From DASXRU01 sp034665305 (GTDB lineage Bacteria; Acidobacteriota; Blastocatellia; Pyrinomonadales; Pyrinomonadaceae), in NCBI GenBank assembly GCA_034665305.1, contig JAXDFZ010000011.1, forward strand, positions 62,001 to 126,000: a stretch of DNA of 64,000 bases, given 5' to 3'. Of this stretch, positions 53,531-61,878 are shown piece by piece. Under the pieces are notes generated by a model. It saw only the letters and a list, made by a program, of their open reading frames with translations, had not been told where the DNA came from and did no database searches. Every line of letters begins with the position of its first letter. Positions within the stretch are counted from its first letter, which is position 1. A program made the translations under genes and the position numbers.

Positions 53531-54346
53531 ATGAAACCGGGGATTCCACACACCACTTGCTTTGATGTTTTTGAGCAGTGCGCATTGGCAGTTCAAGAGG
53601 GCGTACTGATCGAGTCGGTCAGCGCGAAGGATAAGGAATTCCACTTTCAAAACTGGTTTCAGCGCCGTTTAGAGAAGTTGGCGATCCACTTCGAAGGATC
53701 GGGCCGGAACACGTATCCGGACTTTTCACTCGTGGAATATACCGAGGGATACGAAATAAAGGGCTTGGCCTGGCCGGGGCGCGAAAGAGATTATGACTCG
53801 AATAGCCAGGTTCCGACTGGGTTTCACAACGGGCGTCAAATTTTCTATGTGTTTGGACGCTATCCAGCTGATCTTGCTCCCTTTGCCGACCAAGGCGATG
53901 GCCGCCGTCAGTACCCCGTCGTCGACTTAGTTATATGTCACGGCGACTTCCTTAATGCAGATCAGAATTATGTTCATCTTAACAAGAACGTCAAAGGCTT
54001 CGGCACCTACGGAGATATCATGATCCGAGACCGAAAGATGTACGTGGCGCCAACTCCCTTTGCGCTGACAGAGGGAACAACAGGACTTATGACACTCATA
54101 ATTCCCGAGGAGATGGCTGCCGATCGCCGGTATCAAGAGGTTGGGCGCATCACTCGAATTGAGGCGGATACGTTAGTGGTTGGTTATAGCTTTGACCTGC
54201 GAACAAACAAACTCTCGGACCAGAGAGTCTCTAACCCCCGCGCAGGCACAGAGCATCGATTTGTCGCCTGTCGCTTGCTGGGACAGGCTTCAAAACCAGT
54301 TTCGCTGCTTGGCGCCGGCACCACTAATAAGGGCAAGAAGAAATGA
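53531..54346 (+). CDS. Candidate type II restriction endonuclease (PD-(D/E)XK fold)
   Basis: 271 residues from the ATG at 53531; an in-frame TTG at 53504 is possible. The core motif P63-D64, then E75-I-K77 (TYPDFSLVEYTEGYEIKG) matches the PD-x(n)-ExK catalytic site of restriction nucleases. The remaining sequence has no recognised domain. The last 4 nt overlap the methyltransferase start (ATGA), so the two products are translationally coupled. Together with the methyltransferase this is best read as a restriction-modification pair. No DNA target can be read from the sequence. It has no helicase or second-subunit gene nearby. Confidence 0.75.
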   Translation: MKPGIPHTTCFDVFEQCALAVQEGVLIESVSAKDKEFHFQNWFQRRLEKLAIHFEGSGRNTYPDFSLVEYTEGYEIKGLAWPGRERDYDSNSQVPTGFHNGRQIFYVFGRYPADLAPFADQGDGRRQYPVVDLVICHGDFLNADQNYVHLNKNVKGFGTYGDIMIRDRKMYVAPTPFALTEGTTGLMTLIIPEEMAADRRYQEVGRITRIEADTLVVGYSFDLRTNKLSDQRVSNPRAGTEHRFVACRLLGQASKPVSLLGAGTTNKGKKK

Positions 54347-56508
54347 GCATAGCCGCCGAGCATGCCCCGCCAGTGATCGAATCTACCGCGATTGAGTGCG
54401 ACTTTCCTGCCGTTGAAATCAGTCAGGTCGCGGAGCAGGAAAGCTGGCGCAAAGAGATAAATCGCCCGATTTACCATATACACAAGTGGTGGGCGACACG
54501 GCTGGGTACAGTATTCCGCGCGATCGCTTTGGCGGCTTTGCACCCCGCCGGCAAGAACACGTGGGAGGAATTCTATAAGCGTCATCGATTGTCGGGAAAG
54601 ATTATTCTCGATCCCTTCATGGGTAGTGGAACAACGCTTGGTGAAGCGCTCAAGCTCGGGACGAAGGCCATTGGATGCGACATAAATCCAATTAGTACTT
54701 TCCTGGTGCGCCAAGCTTTTACACCGGTTTCCGAAAGCCAACTTCGCGCCGCTTTTAATGCGCTCGAAAGTAGTGTCGCCCCCGAAATTCGACGCTACTA
54801 TCAAACTCGTGATCCAGGGTCCGGCAATCTGATTCCGGTGCTTTACTTCTTTTGGGTAAAGACAGTGGAAACTCCCGCTGGGGAGACAGTCCCCCTCTTC
54901 TCGCGCTACGTTTTCTCCCAGGACGCTTATCCTAAGAAGAAGCCAAGGGCCCACATTGTATGCGCGCATTGCTGGGGAATCTTTGCAGATCGGTATGATG
55001 CTACAGACATAGCATGCCCTCTTTGCTTAAAACGCTTCAACCCTCAGCAAGGGCCCGCATCAGGGCAGTATGTAACGACGAACGATGGAAGCCGTTATCG
55101 TATTAAAGATCTTCTTCCCACGGATGGTGAGCCCCTCCCGCATCGGATGTATGCATTGCTAGCTCTGCGACCAGACGGAGAAAAAGTATATCTCCCGGCA
55201 AGTGATGAGGATCTTGCACTTTTTACCGAAGCGTCTGCGCGGCTGCAAACCGAGCAGTTATCCCTTCCTACGCTAGCTGTACGGGCAGGACACAACACCA
55301 ATCAAGCACGCGGCTACAATTACAAGCATTGGCGGGACTTCTTCAATAGCAGGCAGTTGCTATGCCTGGGACTCCTTCTTCGTGGGATTCTTGAGATAAA
55401 GGACGAAGTTATACAAGAGCAGATGCTATGCCTCTTCTCCAGTACGCTGGAATTCAACAATCTCTTCTGCAGTTTCAAAGGCGAGGGCACGGGAGCAGTG
55501 CGACACATGTTCTCCCATCACATCCTTAAGCCAGAGCGTGCTCCGCTTGAGAATTCAGTTTGGGGCACAGAGAAAAGTAGCGGCACGTTTAGCACTCTCT
55601 TTGAGTCGCGTCTATTGCCCGCGAAGCTATACCTTGACCAGCCATTCGAAGTCGCGTTAGAGACTGACCTAGTTGGACGGCGTAGGGCGACGCGAAGGAT
55701 CGTTGCAAGCGATCCAATTCGCCCTAAACTTGTTGAGACGTGGGAACAGCTGAGTAAAACCGACGGCGGGCTAATGATCCTCAACGGCGACAGCTCGCGC
55801 CTTCCCCTACCTGATTTATCGGTTGATGCAGTTATTACCGATCCGCCCTACTTCGACTTCGTTCATTACAGCGAACTGAGCGACTTTTTCTTCGCATGGC
55901 TTTCGCCGCTGCTAAAAGTTCGTTATCCGAGTTTCGACAGGGTCGACTCCTCGGCCAAAGGCGAAGTTCAACACAAAGAGCCTCGTGTCTTTGCCAATCA
56001 ACTTGTGGCTGTATTTTCTGAGTGCTGTCGAGTGCTTAAGCAAAACGGCGTGCTTGCGTTCAGCTTCCATCACTCGCGGGCAGAGGGTTGGGCCGCCATC
56101 TCCGAGGCCGTTACAAGATCCGGGTTAGAGATTGTTTCTGCGCATCCGGTGCACGCCGAGCTTCGGGCCGCAAGTCCGAAGAGTGCAGCAAAAGATCCCA
56201 TCAGTCTGGATGCAATACTCGTCTGCAGGAAGAGAAGGTTGGCAGCACCCTCGGTGTTCCATCAGGGTCGGGTCATTGAGCGGTCAAAAGCCATTGTCAC
56301 TAATCTTCAGGGAGGCGGGATGTCACTGTCGGCCGCTGACCAGTTTGTTATCGTTGCCTCACAAACACTGGTCGCTTTATCAAGGGCCGGTGCTGAATTT
56401 GAGCTGGTATGCGAAACAATTCTGGAAACAAGCAGGGCCGCTCAAGACGCGGGTGCTGATAGCTCGCCCCTGGTTGAGCCCAATTTCGAATATGCCGTGC
56501 AACCCTAA
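54343..56508 (+). CDS. DNA methyltransferase with zinc-ribbon insertion (DUF1156-like type)
   Basis: 721 residues. Motif order is I first and IV last: DPFMGSGTTLGEAL (90-103) binds SAM and TDPPYFDFVHYSE (499 onwards) carries catalytic DPPY at 500-503, giving an N6-adenine or N4-cytosine enzyme. The N-terminal IHKWWATRLGTVFRAI (46-61) resembles the DUF1156-type start. A Cys4 zinc ribbon, C207-x2-C210 and C225-x2-C228, and about 270 further residues stand between the motifs as a probable target-recognition region. It starts with a 4-nt overlap with the nuclease gene. It lies in lower-G+C DNA free of repeats, consistent with a recently acquired module. Confidence 0.88.
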   Translation: MSIAAEHAPPVIESTAIECDFPAVEISQVAEQESWRKEINRPIYHIHKWWATRLGTVFRAIALAALHPAGKNTWEEFYKRHRLSGKIILDPFMGSGTTLGEALKLGTKAIGCDINPISTFLVRQAFTPVSESQLRAAFNALESSVAPEIRRYYQTRDPGSGNLIPVLYFFWVKTVETPAGETVPLFSRYVFSQDAYPKKKPRAHIVCAHCWGIFADRYDATDIACPLCLKRFNPQQGPASGQYVTTNDGSRYRIKDLLPTDGEPLPHRMYALLALRPDGEKVYLPASDEDLALFTEASARLQTEQLSLPTLAVRAGHNTNQARGYNYKHWRDFFNSRQLLCLGLLLRGILEIKDEVIQEQMLCLFSSTLEFNNLFCSFKGEGTGAVRHMFSHHILKPERAPLENSVWGTEKSSGTFSTLFESRLLPAKLYLDQPFEVALETDLVGRRRATRRIVASDPIRPKLVETWEQLSKTDGGLMILNGDSSRLPLPDLSVDAVITDPPYFDFVHYSELSDFFFAWLSPLLKVRYPSFDRVDSSAKGEVQHKEPRVFANQLVAVFSECCRVLKQNGVLAFSFHHSRAEGWAAISEAVTRSGLEIVSAHPVHAELRAASPKSAAKDPISLDAILVCRKRRLAAPSVFHQGRVIERSKAIVTNLQGGGMSLSAADQFVIVASQTLVALSRAGAEFELVCETILETSRAAQDAGADSSPLVEPNFEYAVQP

Positions 56509-56624
56509 TGTGTTAAGAATTCAAGTGGATTTGCGGTTCGCTAAAGACTTTCTCCAATCCTATTCCTACGGACTGATAATAATCTAATCGCCACCGCTAA
56601 GCAGTTCGATAGAACTTGAAGCTC

Positions 56625-57005
56625 ATGAAAGCGAAGCGAGGTTTTCCGCTAAAAACTCTGGCCATGATTCGCGACGGCAGGATTCTCGGAATCCACGCCG
56701 GGACGAAGCCGCATCGGATTATTGGGATCTGGGCGGTCGTGGTGGAGAACCGCGTGTTTGTCCGGTCCTGGAGTATGAAGGAGCGGAGCTGGTGGCGCAC
56801 TTTTCATGAAGAGCCGGTTGGTGTGATTGAGGTTGATGGGAAACAAATTAAGGTGCGCGCCGTCTTTACGCGCAGCGAGCGGTTGAAGGACCTGGTCGAC
56901 CAAGCGTACGCGGAGAAATTCAATACTCCGAGCTCGGCGCATTATGTGAAAGGCCTGGCGGAGAAGAAGCGGCGGGATACGACTACGGAATTGGTACCGC
57001 GGTAG
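56625..57005 (+). CDS. DUF2255 family protein
   Basis: 126 residues from the ATG at 56625 (an in-frame TTG at 56616 is possible). The IIGIWAVVVENRVFVRSWSM strand pair, RSWWRTFHEEPVG and a basic C-terminus match DUF2255, a family with a split-barrel fold related to FMN-binding pyridoxamine-phosphate-oxidase proteins. No biochemical function is established. The neighbours are unrelated. Confidence 0.75.
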   Translation: MKAKRGFPLKTLAMIRDGRILGIHAGTKPHRIIGIWAVVVENRVFVRSWSMKERSWWRTFHEEPVGVIEVDGKQIKVRAVFTRSERLKDLVDQAYAEKFNTPSSAHYVKGLAEKKRRDTTTELVPR

Positions 57006-57036
57006 CAGTGGGCAGCAATTCACTCCAAGGAGTTGA

Positions 57037-58128
57037 ATGTTACTTATGAAATCTTCTTTCCGTTGTGTGTTTTCGTTTCTCCTGATTCCGTTCGGGCTCG
57101 CAGCGGCGGATGGGCAGGTAACTATGACCAGGAGCGCGCAAGTGGATGCTCTCTTCGCGGACTATGATCGGCCGGGCGTGCCGGGCGCGAGCGTCATCAT
57201 TATCAAAGATGGCAAGGCTGTGCTTAAGCAGGCGTACGGGTTGGCAAATGTCGAGGAGAAGATTGCGAGCACGACTGCCACCAACTACCGGATGGCTTCC
57301 AACACAAAGCAGTTCACCGCGATGGCGATCATGATGCTCGCGGAGCGCAAAAAATTATCTTACGACGAGCGGCTCTCTGATATCTTTCCCGGCTTTCCCG
57401 ATTACGGCAAGACGATCACCATCCGCAACCTGCTGAATCACACGTCGGGACTGCTGGATTATGAGGATCTCATGCCCGCGGACACGAAAATCCCGCTCAC
57501 TGACAATGATGTGCTGATTTACCTGAAGCAGCAGGACCATACGAACTTTCCTCCTGGTTCGAAATTCCAGTACAGCAACGGCGCGTTCGTCCTGCTGGGT
57601 CTAATCGTAGAAAAAGTTTCGGGGATGGATTTTCGCGAGTTCCTGAAGCAGAACATTTTTCAGCCGCTTGGGATGAATCACACCGTCTTCTATCACCGCG
57701 ACGATCATTCGGATCGGGCGCACCGCGCCTACGGCTATTCGTTAAAGGAAAACGCTTTTGTCAGAACGGATCAGAGCCTGACCAGTTCGACGCGAGGCGA
57801 CGGTACGGTTTATTCATCGGTCGATGATCTCTTCAAGTGGGACCAGGCGCTCTACACGACGAAGTTGGTGAAGGCGGAAACTTTGAAACAGGCATTCACG
57901 CCTGGGGTCGCGATCGACGCGACTACCGGCTATGGCTTTGGCTGGTTCATAGAAAAGAAACGCGGCCTGGAAATGATTGGACACACCGGCAACACAATGG
58001 GTTCGACGTCAGTGATTCAAAGATTTCCCGAGAAACGTTTCACCGTCATTATTCTCACGAATAGAAACGACGCGGAGCTGATGGGAATCGTAAACAAGAT
58101 CGAAGAGATTTACTTGTTCGCGAAATAG
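57037..58128 (+). CDS. Serine hydrolase, class C beta-lactamase family, exported
   Basis: 363 residues, signal peptide about 1-24. Catalytic S88-x2-K91 (MASNTKQF), Y179-S-N181 and H316-T-G (GHTGNTMGS) are all present, as in the beta-lactamase/DD-peptidase/esterase family. Members with this set are often carboxyl esterases or D-amino-acid peptidases; antibiotic hydrolysis cannot be told from sequence. Either of two ATG codons (57037, 57046) may be used; AAGGAG sits 4 nt before the first. That AAGGAG belongs to a half copy of repeat family B (57020-57035). Confidence 0.9.
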   Translation: MLLMKSSFRCVFSFLLIPFGLAAADGQVTMTRSAQVDALFADYDRPGVPGASVIIIKDGKAVLKQAYGLANVEEKIASTTATNYRMASNTKQFTAMAIMMLAERKKLSYDERLSDIFPGFPDYGKTITIRNLLNHTSGLLDYEDLMPADTKIPLTDNDVLIYLKQQDHTNFPPGSKFQYSNGAFVLLGLIVEKVSGMDFREFLKQNIFQPLGMNHTVFYHRDDHSDRAHRAYGYSLKENAFVRTDQSLTSSTRGDGTVYSSVDDLFKWDQALYTTKLVKAETLKQAFTPGVAIDATTGYGFGWFIEKKRGLEMIGHTGNTMGSTSVIQRFPEKRFTVIILTNRNDAELMGIVNKIEEIYLFAK

Positions 58129-58221
58129 TCAGAACCGCCTGCGGTAGCGGGCGGGCCTGCCGATTCCGCAATCTGCATCCCGCGTCGTGCTGGCCCGCCC
58201 GCTACCGCAGGCGGTCCTGAC
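58128..58221. repeat. Inverted repeat element family G, 30-nt arms, bridging convergent genes
   Basis: The left arm 58128-58157 begins at the last base of the hydrolase stop, the right arm is 58192-58221, and 29 of 30 positions are complementary (words aaccgcctgcggtagcggg and cccgctaccgcaggcggtc). The right arm contains the stop and last codons of the glycosylase gene. A single related arm is at 6729-6765. Confidence 0.78.
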
Positions 58222-59134
58222 ACTGTCGCGCGCCAACGCTTTGGCAATTCGGACAGAAGTAGACGATACGCGTCCGCTCTTCCCCATCACTCTCGCCAGA
58301 GTTGTAAGTTGGCTGTCGCAATTGCTTAATGGGTTCCCCGCAGACTAAGCAGGGAAGGTTGGTGCGGCGAAAGACCATGTGGCGCGTGCCGTATTCGCGC
58401 CCGGGTTGATAGACGAGCGAGGCATCGTTGCGCATGCGCGCGCGATACTTTTCCGCGGCGGTACCTCCGGCAGCATAAGCGCGCAGCGACATCTCGGGAG
58501 CTGTGCGGCTGAGGCACTCCAATTCCGTCCCAGTTAGTTCACCAATCTTTCGCCAGGGATTTATGCGGCACTCGAACAGAACTTCAGCGCGCAGATAATT
58601 TCCCAGCCCCGCAAGGATGCGCTGATCAAGTAGCGCAGCGCCGATGGCGATGTTGTCGTGTTCGGGTACGCGGAGGCGGCGCAGAAATTCCCTTGCGTTG
58701 AACTTGCCTTTGTACGGCAGTACGTCGGGGCCGAGGGTGGCGAGATTCTCAATTTGCTTATATGGATCGCCCTTGCCGACATTGAAGATCGGAGCAGAGA
58801 AAAGAAGCGCCGCGCCGCCATCGGCGATGATGCGAGCGCGCTCGCGCCGATCCTTTTCTGGGAGTTCCATTGAGTCCGATCTTAGTTCGAGAGTTTGCCA
58901 GCGTCCCCACATCATCAGGTGCGAGTGAAAATAAAAGCCGCCATAGATGTAGCCGAGCAGATGTTTGCCATGGGACACGACTCTTAACACTCGGCGGCCT
59001 ATTAGGCGATCTTCGTTTTCTTTCAACCATTGCTTGGCGTCGCGCGTGCGCGCCTGGAGAGAAACGATCTGGCGACCGTGCAAGACCAGGTTAACGGCGT
59101 CGGCGTATTTCCTAACCTCGGGACCTTCGGGCAT
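58202..59134 (-). CDS. Fpg/Nei-family DNA glycosylase (AP lyase)
   Basis: 310 residues. The N-terminus MPEGPEVRKYA has the catalytic Pro2 and Glu3 of the Fpg/Nei family; Lys and H2TH-region segments follow (LLDQRILAGLGNYLRAEVLF is the H2TH part). The C-terminal zinc finger is C262-x2-C265 and C294-x2-C297. It excises oxidised bases and cuts at the abasic site. Features are closer to Nei than to MutM, but I would not choose firmly. The last six or so residues are encoded by the inverted repeat that separates it from the convergent hydrolase gene. Confidence 0.92.
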   Translation of the reverse strand: MPEGPEVRKYADAVNLVLHGRQIVSLQARTRDAKQWLKENEDRLIGRRVLRVVSHGKHLLGYIYGGFYFHSHLMMWGRWQTLELRSDSMELPEKDRRERARIIADGGAALLFSAPIFNVGKGDPYKQIENLATLGPDVLPYKGKFNAREFLRRLRVPEHDNIAIGAALLDQRILAGLGNYLRAEVLFECRINPWRKIGELTGTELECLSRTAPEMSLRAYAAGGTAAEKYRARMRNDASLVYQPGREYGTRHMVFRRTNLPCLVCGEPIKQLRQPTYNSGESDGEERTRIVYFCPNCQSVGARQCQDRLR

Positions 59135-59210
59135 TTCTAAAGCTTAGTCGGGGGAACGGAAAAGGCAAGCGCGAAGCGGAGCCGTCAGGCTATAAGCATC
59201 GAGGAAGACT

Positions 59211-59600
59211 ATGTTGAGACTCTTCTATTTCGTAGCCGGCGTTCTTAGTTTTCTTAATGGCGGCTGGATGCTCGTCAGTCCGATGTCGTGGTATGAAAAG
59301 TTTCCCGCCGGCATCCCGCACACCGGTCCATTCAATGCGCACTTCATTCGAGACTTAGGGATTGTTTACCTGATAGTCGCGTTGACCTTCGTTTGGATGT
59401 CCCGAAACATCCGCAGCGCCCGCGTTGTGCATTTCGCACTCACTCTGTTTTTCGTCGGTCATGCATTGTTACACCTGATGGACATTGTCTCGGGAGGATT
59501 GCCGCACACTCACTGGCTGATCGATTTGCCGGGCGTGTTTCTTCCGGCGTTGCTGATGGCAGTGCTGGCCGTGCGGTCCGTCAGAGAGCGTTTGTCGTGA
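59211..59600 (+). CDS. Small four-helix membrane protein
   Basis: 129 residues with about four membrane helices (near 3-23, 47-65, 70-92 and 105-123) and an AGGAAG ribosome binding site. It contains conserved-looking polar His residues in the membrane (VGHALLHLMD). Resembles small membrane proteins of the DUF4345/DoxX-like size class, but I cannot assign one firmly. It starts 76 nt after the divergent glycosylase gene. Confidence 0.7.
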   Translation: MLRLFYFVAGVLSFLNGGWMLVSPMSWYEKFPAGIPHTGPFNAHFIRDLGIVYLIVALTFVWMSRNIRSARVVHFALTLFFVGHALLHLMDIVSGGLPHTHWLIDLPGVFLPALLMAVLAVRSVRERLS

Positions 59601-59604
59601 TAAT

Positions 59605-59690
59605 CGGGGCAGCAGACCGACGGGGAAGGAATGCTCCGGTTGAGTGGATGCGCGCGGGAGCCCTCCCTTACGGTCGGGCTACTGCCCCGC
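59605..59690. repeat. Family A inverted repeat (one arm degenerate)
   Basis: Left arm cggggcagcagaccgacggg is degenerate; right arm ccctcccttacggtcgggct followed by actgccccgc is intact. It lies just after the small membrane protein gene. Confidence 0.65.
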
Positions 59691-59730
59691 TTCGCGTTGG
59701 GACTGCTGCGAGAGGGCGTCCACCGTGTGA

Positions 59731-60228
59731 TTAGTCGCCGCCGCGGGCTCGCTCAAAAGGGGTGCGGCCGTTTTCATCGAAGGCGATCGGGGTGAACTGT
59801 TTTGCCGGCTGCAATCCTAATCGCAGCGGTTCAGTGTGAGAGATCGAATTCCGTGAGCGCATTTGTTTGGCCATGAGGAGCAGTCCGCCCGACACGCCGA
59901 TCATTATCAGCACGTCTCCGACACGGGTGATGTTGGTTTGCAGGGCGAGGCTTCTGAGGAGAACTCCAGCAACAAAACTAAAGCCAAAGACAAACTTCAT
60001 TATTCGTGCTCCAGCGGTGTTCCGCGTAGCGATCTGCACGCATTGATTCTTGATCTGAGTGAAATCGCCGAAGCGCAGTTCCGCTTTGGCCATCGCTTCA
60101 GCATTCGCCAAGCCCTCGTTTTTGTAGTCGCGCGCCTGCATGTCCAGATGGAAACGTAGCTCGGCTTCAACTTCGAGTTGATGCGGGTTTCGCTGGAAAT
60201 GGCGACTCAGTTGCTTCCAACTCTTCAT
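59731..60228 (-). CDS. Truncated permease-prefix (ADOP-type) protein
   Basis: 165 residues. The N-terminal EVEAELRFHLDMQARDYKNE with AMAKAELRFGD is the permease prefix domain 1 that begins ADOP-type ABC permeases of Acidobacteriota. Here the large MacB-like permease part is absent: the protein has only two predicted membrane helices (near 77-97 and 103-122) and a short tail. It lies downstream of a PadR gene on the same strand, the usual context. Either a degraded permease or a stand-alone regulatory partner; no remnant of the permease domain was seen downstream. Confidence 0.7.
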   Translation of the reverse strand: MKSWKQLSRHFQRNPHQLEVEAELRFHLDMQARDYKNEGLANAEAMAKAELRFGDFTQIKNQCVQIATRNTAGARIMKFVFGFSFVAGVLLRSLALQTNITRVGDVLIMIGVSGGLLLMAKQMRSRNSISHTEPLRLGLQPAKQFTPIAFDENGRTPFERARGGD

Positions 60229-60249
60229 AACGCCTCTTTTGATGCTGGC

Positions 60250-60356
60250 ATCCGCAGATTACTCAATTTCACAGATTCAAAACTTCAATAAAGGCGGACC
60301 ACGCGCTGGATCGCTGCTCACTTCTTCCAGCCCCTATCTGTGTAATCTGCGGATTC
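60250..60356. repeat. Family D repeat
   Basis: atccgcagattactcaattt with cacagatt at the left and atctgtgtaatctgcggatt at the right, in inverted orientation around a 55-nt core. It lies between the PadR gene and the prefix gene. Confidence 0.75.
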
Positions 60357-60383
60357 CGAAATGAGCTTAGTCGGAATCCGGGC

Positions 60384-60716
60384 TCAGGTAGCTTCCAATA
60401 CTCTCATGACTGCGCGCGAAACGCGTTCCCAATTCATTGACTGGGCGTCGAGTTGTGTACGGCCGGTGCGAGTCAGTTTGTAGAATTTGGCGCGCCGGTT
60501 GTTTTCGGAAACACCCCACTCAGACGCGATCCAGCCTCGTTCTTCCATGCGATAGAGCGCGGGATAAAGCGAGCCGTCTTCGACTTTCAGCAGATCGTCG
60601 ACCGCTTCATGGATTCTCTGCGCGATGCCGTAGCCGTGCATTTGTTCACGCGAGAGCGTCTTTAGAATTAAGAGCTCAAGCGTCCCCTGCATCAAGTCAG
60701 TGCGAGTATTTGCCAT
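60384..60716 (-). CDS. PadR-family transcriptional regulator
   Basis: 110 residues. Winged-helix DNA-binding domain: MQGTLELLILKTLSREQMHG, YGIAQRIHEA, LYPALYRMEERGWIASEWG and FYKLTRTGR are the family core. Such small PadR proteins (PadR-s1 type) dimerise by a C-terminal helix and often repress neighbouring transporter genes. The prefix protein gene follows on the same strand after the family D repeat. The ligand is unknown. An AGGG-type site precedes the ATG. Confidence 0.9.
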   Translation of the reverse strand: MANTRTDLMQGTLELLILKTLSREQMHGYGIAQRIHEAVDDLLKVEDGSLYPALYRMEERGWIASEWGVSENNRRAKFYKLTRTGRTQLDAQSMNWERVSRAVMRVLEAT

Positions 60717-60794
60717 TCGTAGTCTTCCCTTGACAATGGAGGGGAGGAGGATACAATGCGTCCCCCCAGAGTGTCAAGGGAAGCGGAGCGGAGG

Positions 60795-60991
60795 TGGCAG
60801 ACGGCAGGATGCAGGAGTGGGAGTGCGAAGGCGGGGCAGTAGCCCGTACCGTTAGGGAGGGCTCTCTCGTGAGGAGATTCAAGAGGGGGCCTAGATCGGA
60901 ATCTAAAATCCGAAATCTGAAATCTGAAATCTGAAATCTGAACTGAAATCTCAAATTTGAGATTTGAGATTTAAGACTTGAGACTTGAGAA
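60795..60991. repeat. Repeat-rich gap before the ABC genes (families E and A, plus tgaaatctgaaat words)
   Basis: Holds ggtggcagacggcaggatgc (family E), a half family A copy (60832-60865), then tandem gaaatctgaaatctgaaatc words and an inverted tcaaatttgagatttgagat tail. The divergent PadR and ABC promoters must lie in or around it. No gene. Confidence 0.65.
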
Positions 60992-61876
60992 ATGCTTGAG
61001 ATTAGAGGGTTAGCGAAAACTTATGGTGGGCGGATACAGGCGCTGAAGGGCGTGACGCTGTCGATTGCTCCCGGCATGTTTGGTTTGTTGGGGCCCAACG
61101 GTTCCGGCAAGACCACGCTGATGAAGATCGTGGCGACTTTGCTTGAGCCTGACTCGGGCGGCATTGAAATGCGCGGCCTCGACCTGCTGAAGGACAAGGA
61201 CACGACGCGGCGCTTGCTGGGTTACCTGCCGCAGGAATTTGGGTTTTACCCGACGCTGACTGCCGAAGAGACACTCGATTACTTCGCCAGGTTGAAAGGC
61301 GTTTGGGAAAGAAAAGAACGACAGGCTTTGATTGGCGCGTTGCTGGAACGAGTGAATCTAGCTGCCGAACGAAAGCAAAGAGTCGGAGGGTTTTCCGGAG
61401 GCATGCGGCAACGTTTGGGAATTGCGCAGGCGCTGATCGGGCAGCCACAGTTAATCATCGTGGATGAGCCGACCGCCGGGCTCGATCCGGAGGAGCGGGT
61501 CCGTTTTCATAACTTGCTTTCTGAAACTGTCCGCGAAGGCACCGTAGTTATTCTTTCAACGCACATCGTTTCCGATGTCTCGAATCTGTGCAGTCACATG
61601 GCCATCATTCGGCAGGGGGCAATCCTGGCTTCCACCACGCCTCAGCAAGCGATCGATCAACTCAAGGAATCAGTTTGGGAAGCCACTGTGCCGCGCGAAC
61701 AGGTCGGGGCCTTAAAGTCTCGCTACCAGGTAATCTCTTTGCAGATGTTCAGCGGACAGGCGCGCTTGAGGGTGATCGCGAAAGGAGTGCGACCGAGCGA
61801 AGAATTTACCCCGGCAACTCCGGTTCTCGAAGACTATTACTTTGATCTGGTCAACCAACGGGAGCCAGCGAGCTGA
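60992..61876 (+). CDS. ABC transporter ATP-binding protein
   Basis: 294 residues. Walker A GPNGSGKTT (34-42), Q-loop Q81, signature FSGGM (134-138), Walker B LIIVDEP (154-160) and a switch His in STHIVSDVSNLC. The first 210 residues are the NBD; the tail (about 215-294) is typical of drug or lipid exporters of the DrrA/CcmA type. The permease gene starts 2 nt after the stop codon, so they form one operon. Substrate unknown. Confidence 0.93.
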   Translation: MLEIRGLAKTYGGRIQALKGVTLSIAPGMFGLLGPNGSGKTTLMKIVATLLEPDSGGIEMRGLDLLKDKDTTRRLLGYLPQEFGFYPTLTAEETLDYFARLKGVWERKERQALIGALLERVNLAAERKQRVGGFSGGMRQRLGIAQALIGQPQLIIVDEPTAGLDPEERVRFHNLLSETVREGTVVILSTHIVSDVSNLCSHMAIIRQGAILASTTPQQAIDQLKESVWEATVPREQVGALKSRYQVISLQMFSGQARLRVIAKGVRPSEEFTPATPVLEDYYFDLVNQREPAS

Positions 61877-61878
61877 AA

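Noticed and set aside
54184..54969. Reverse 261-codon frame
   Set aside because: Antisense to the coupled nuclease-methyltransferase pair, both of which show catalytic motifs.
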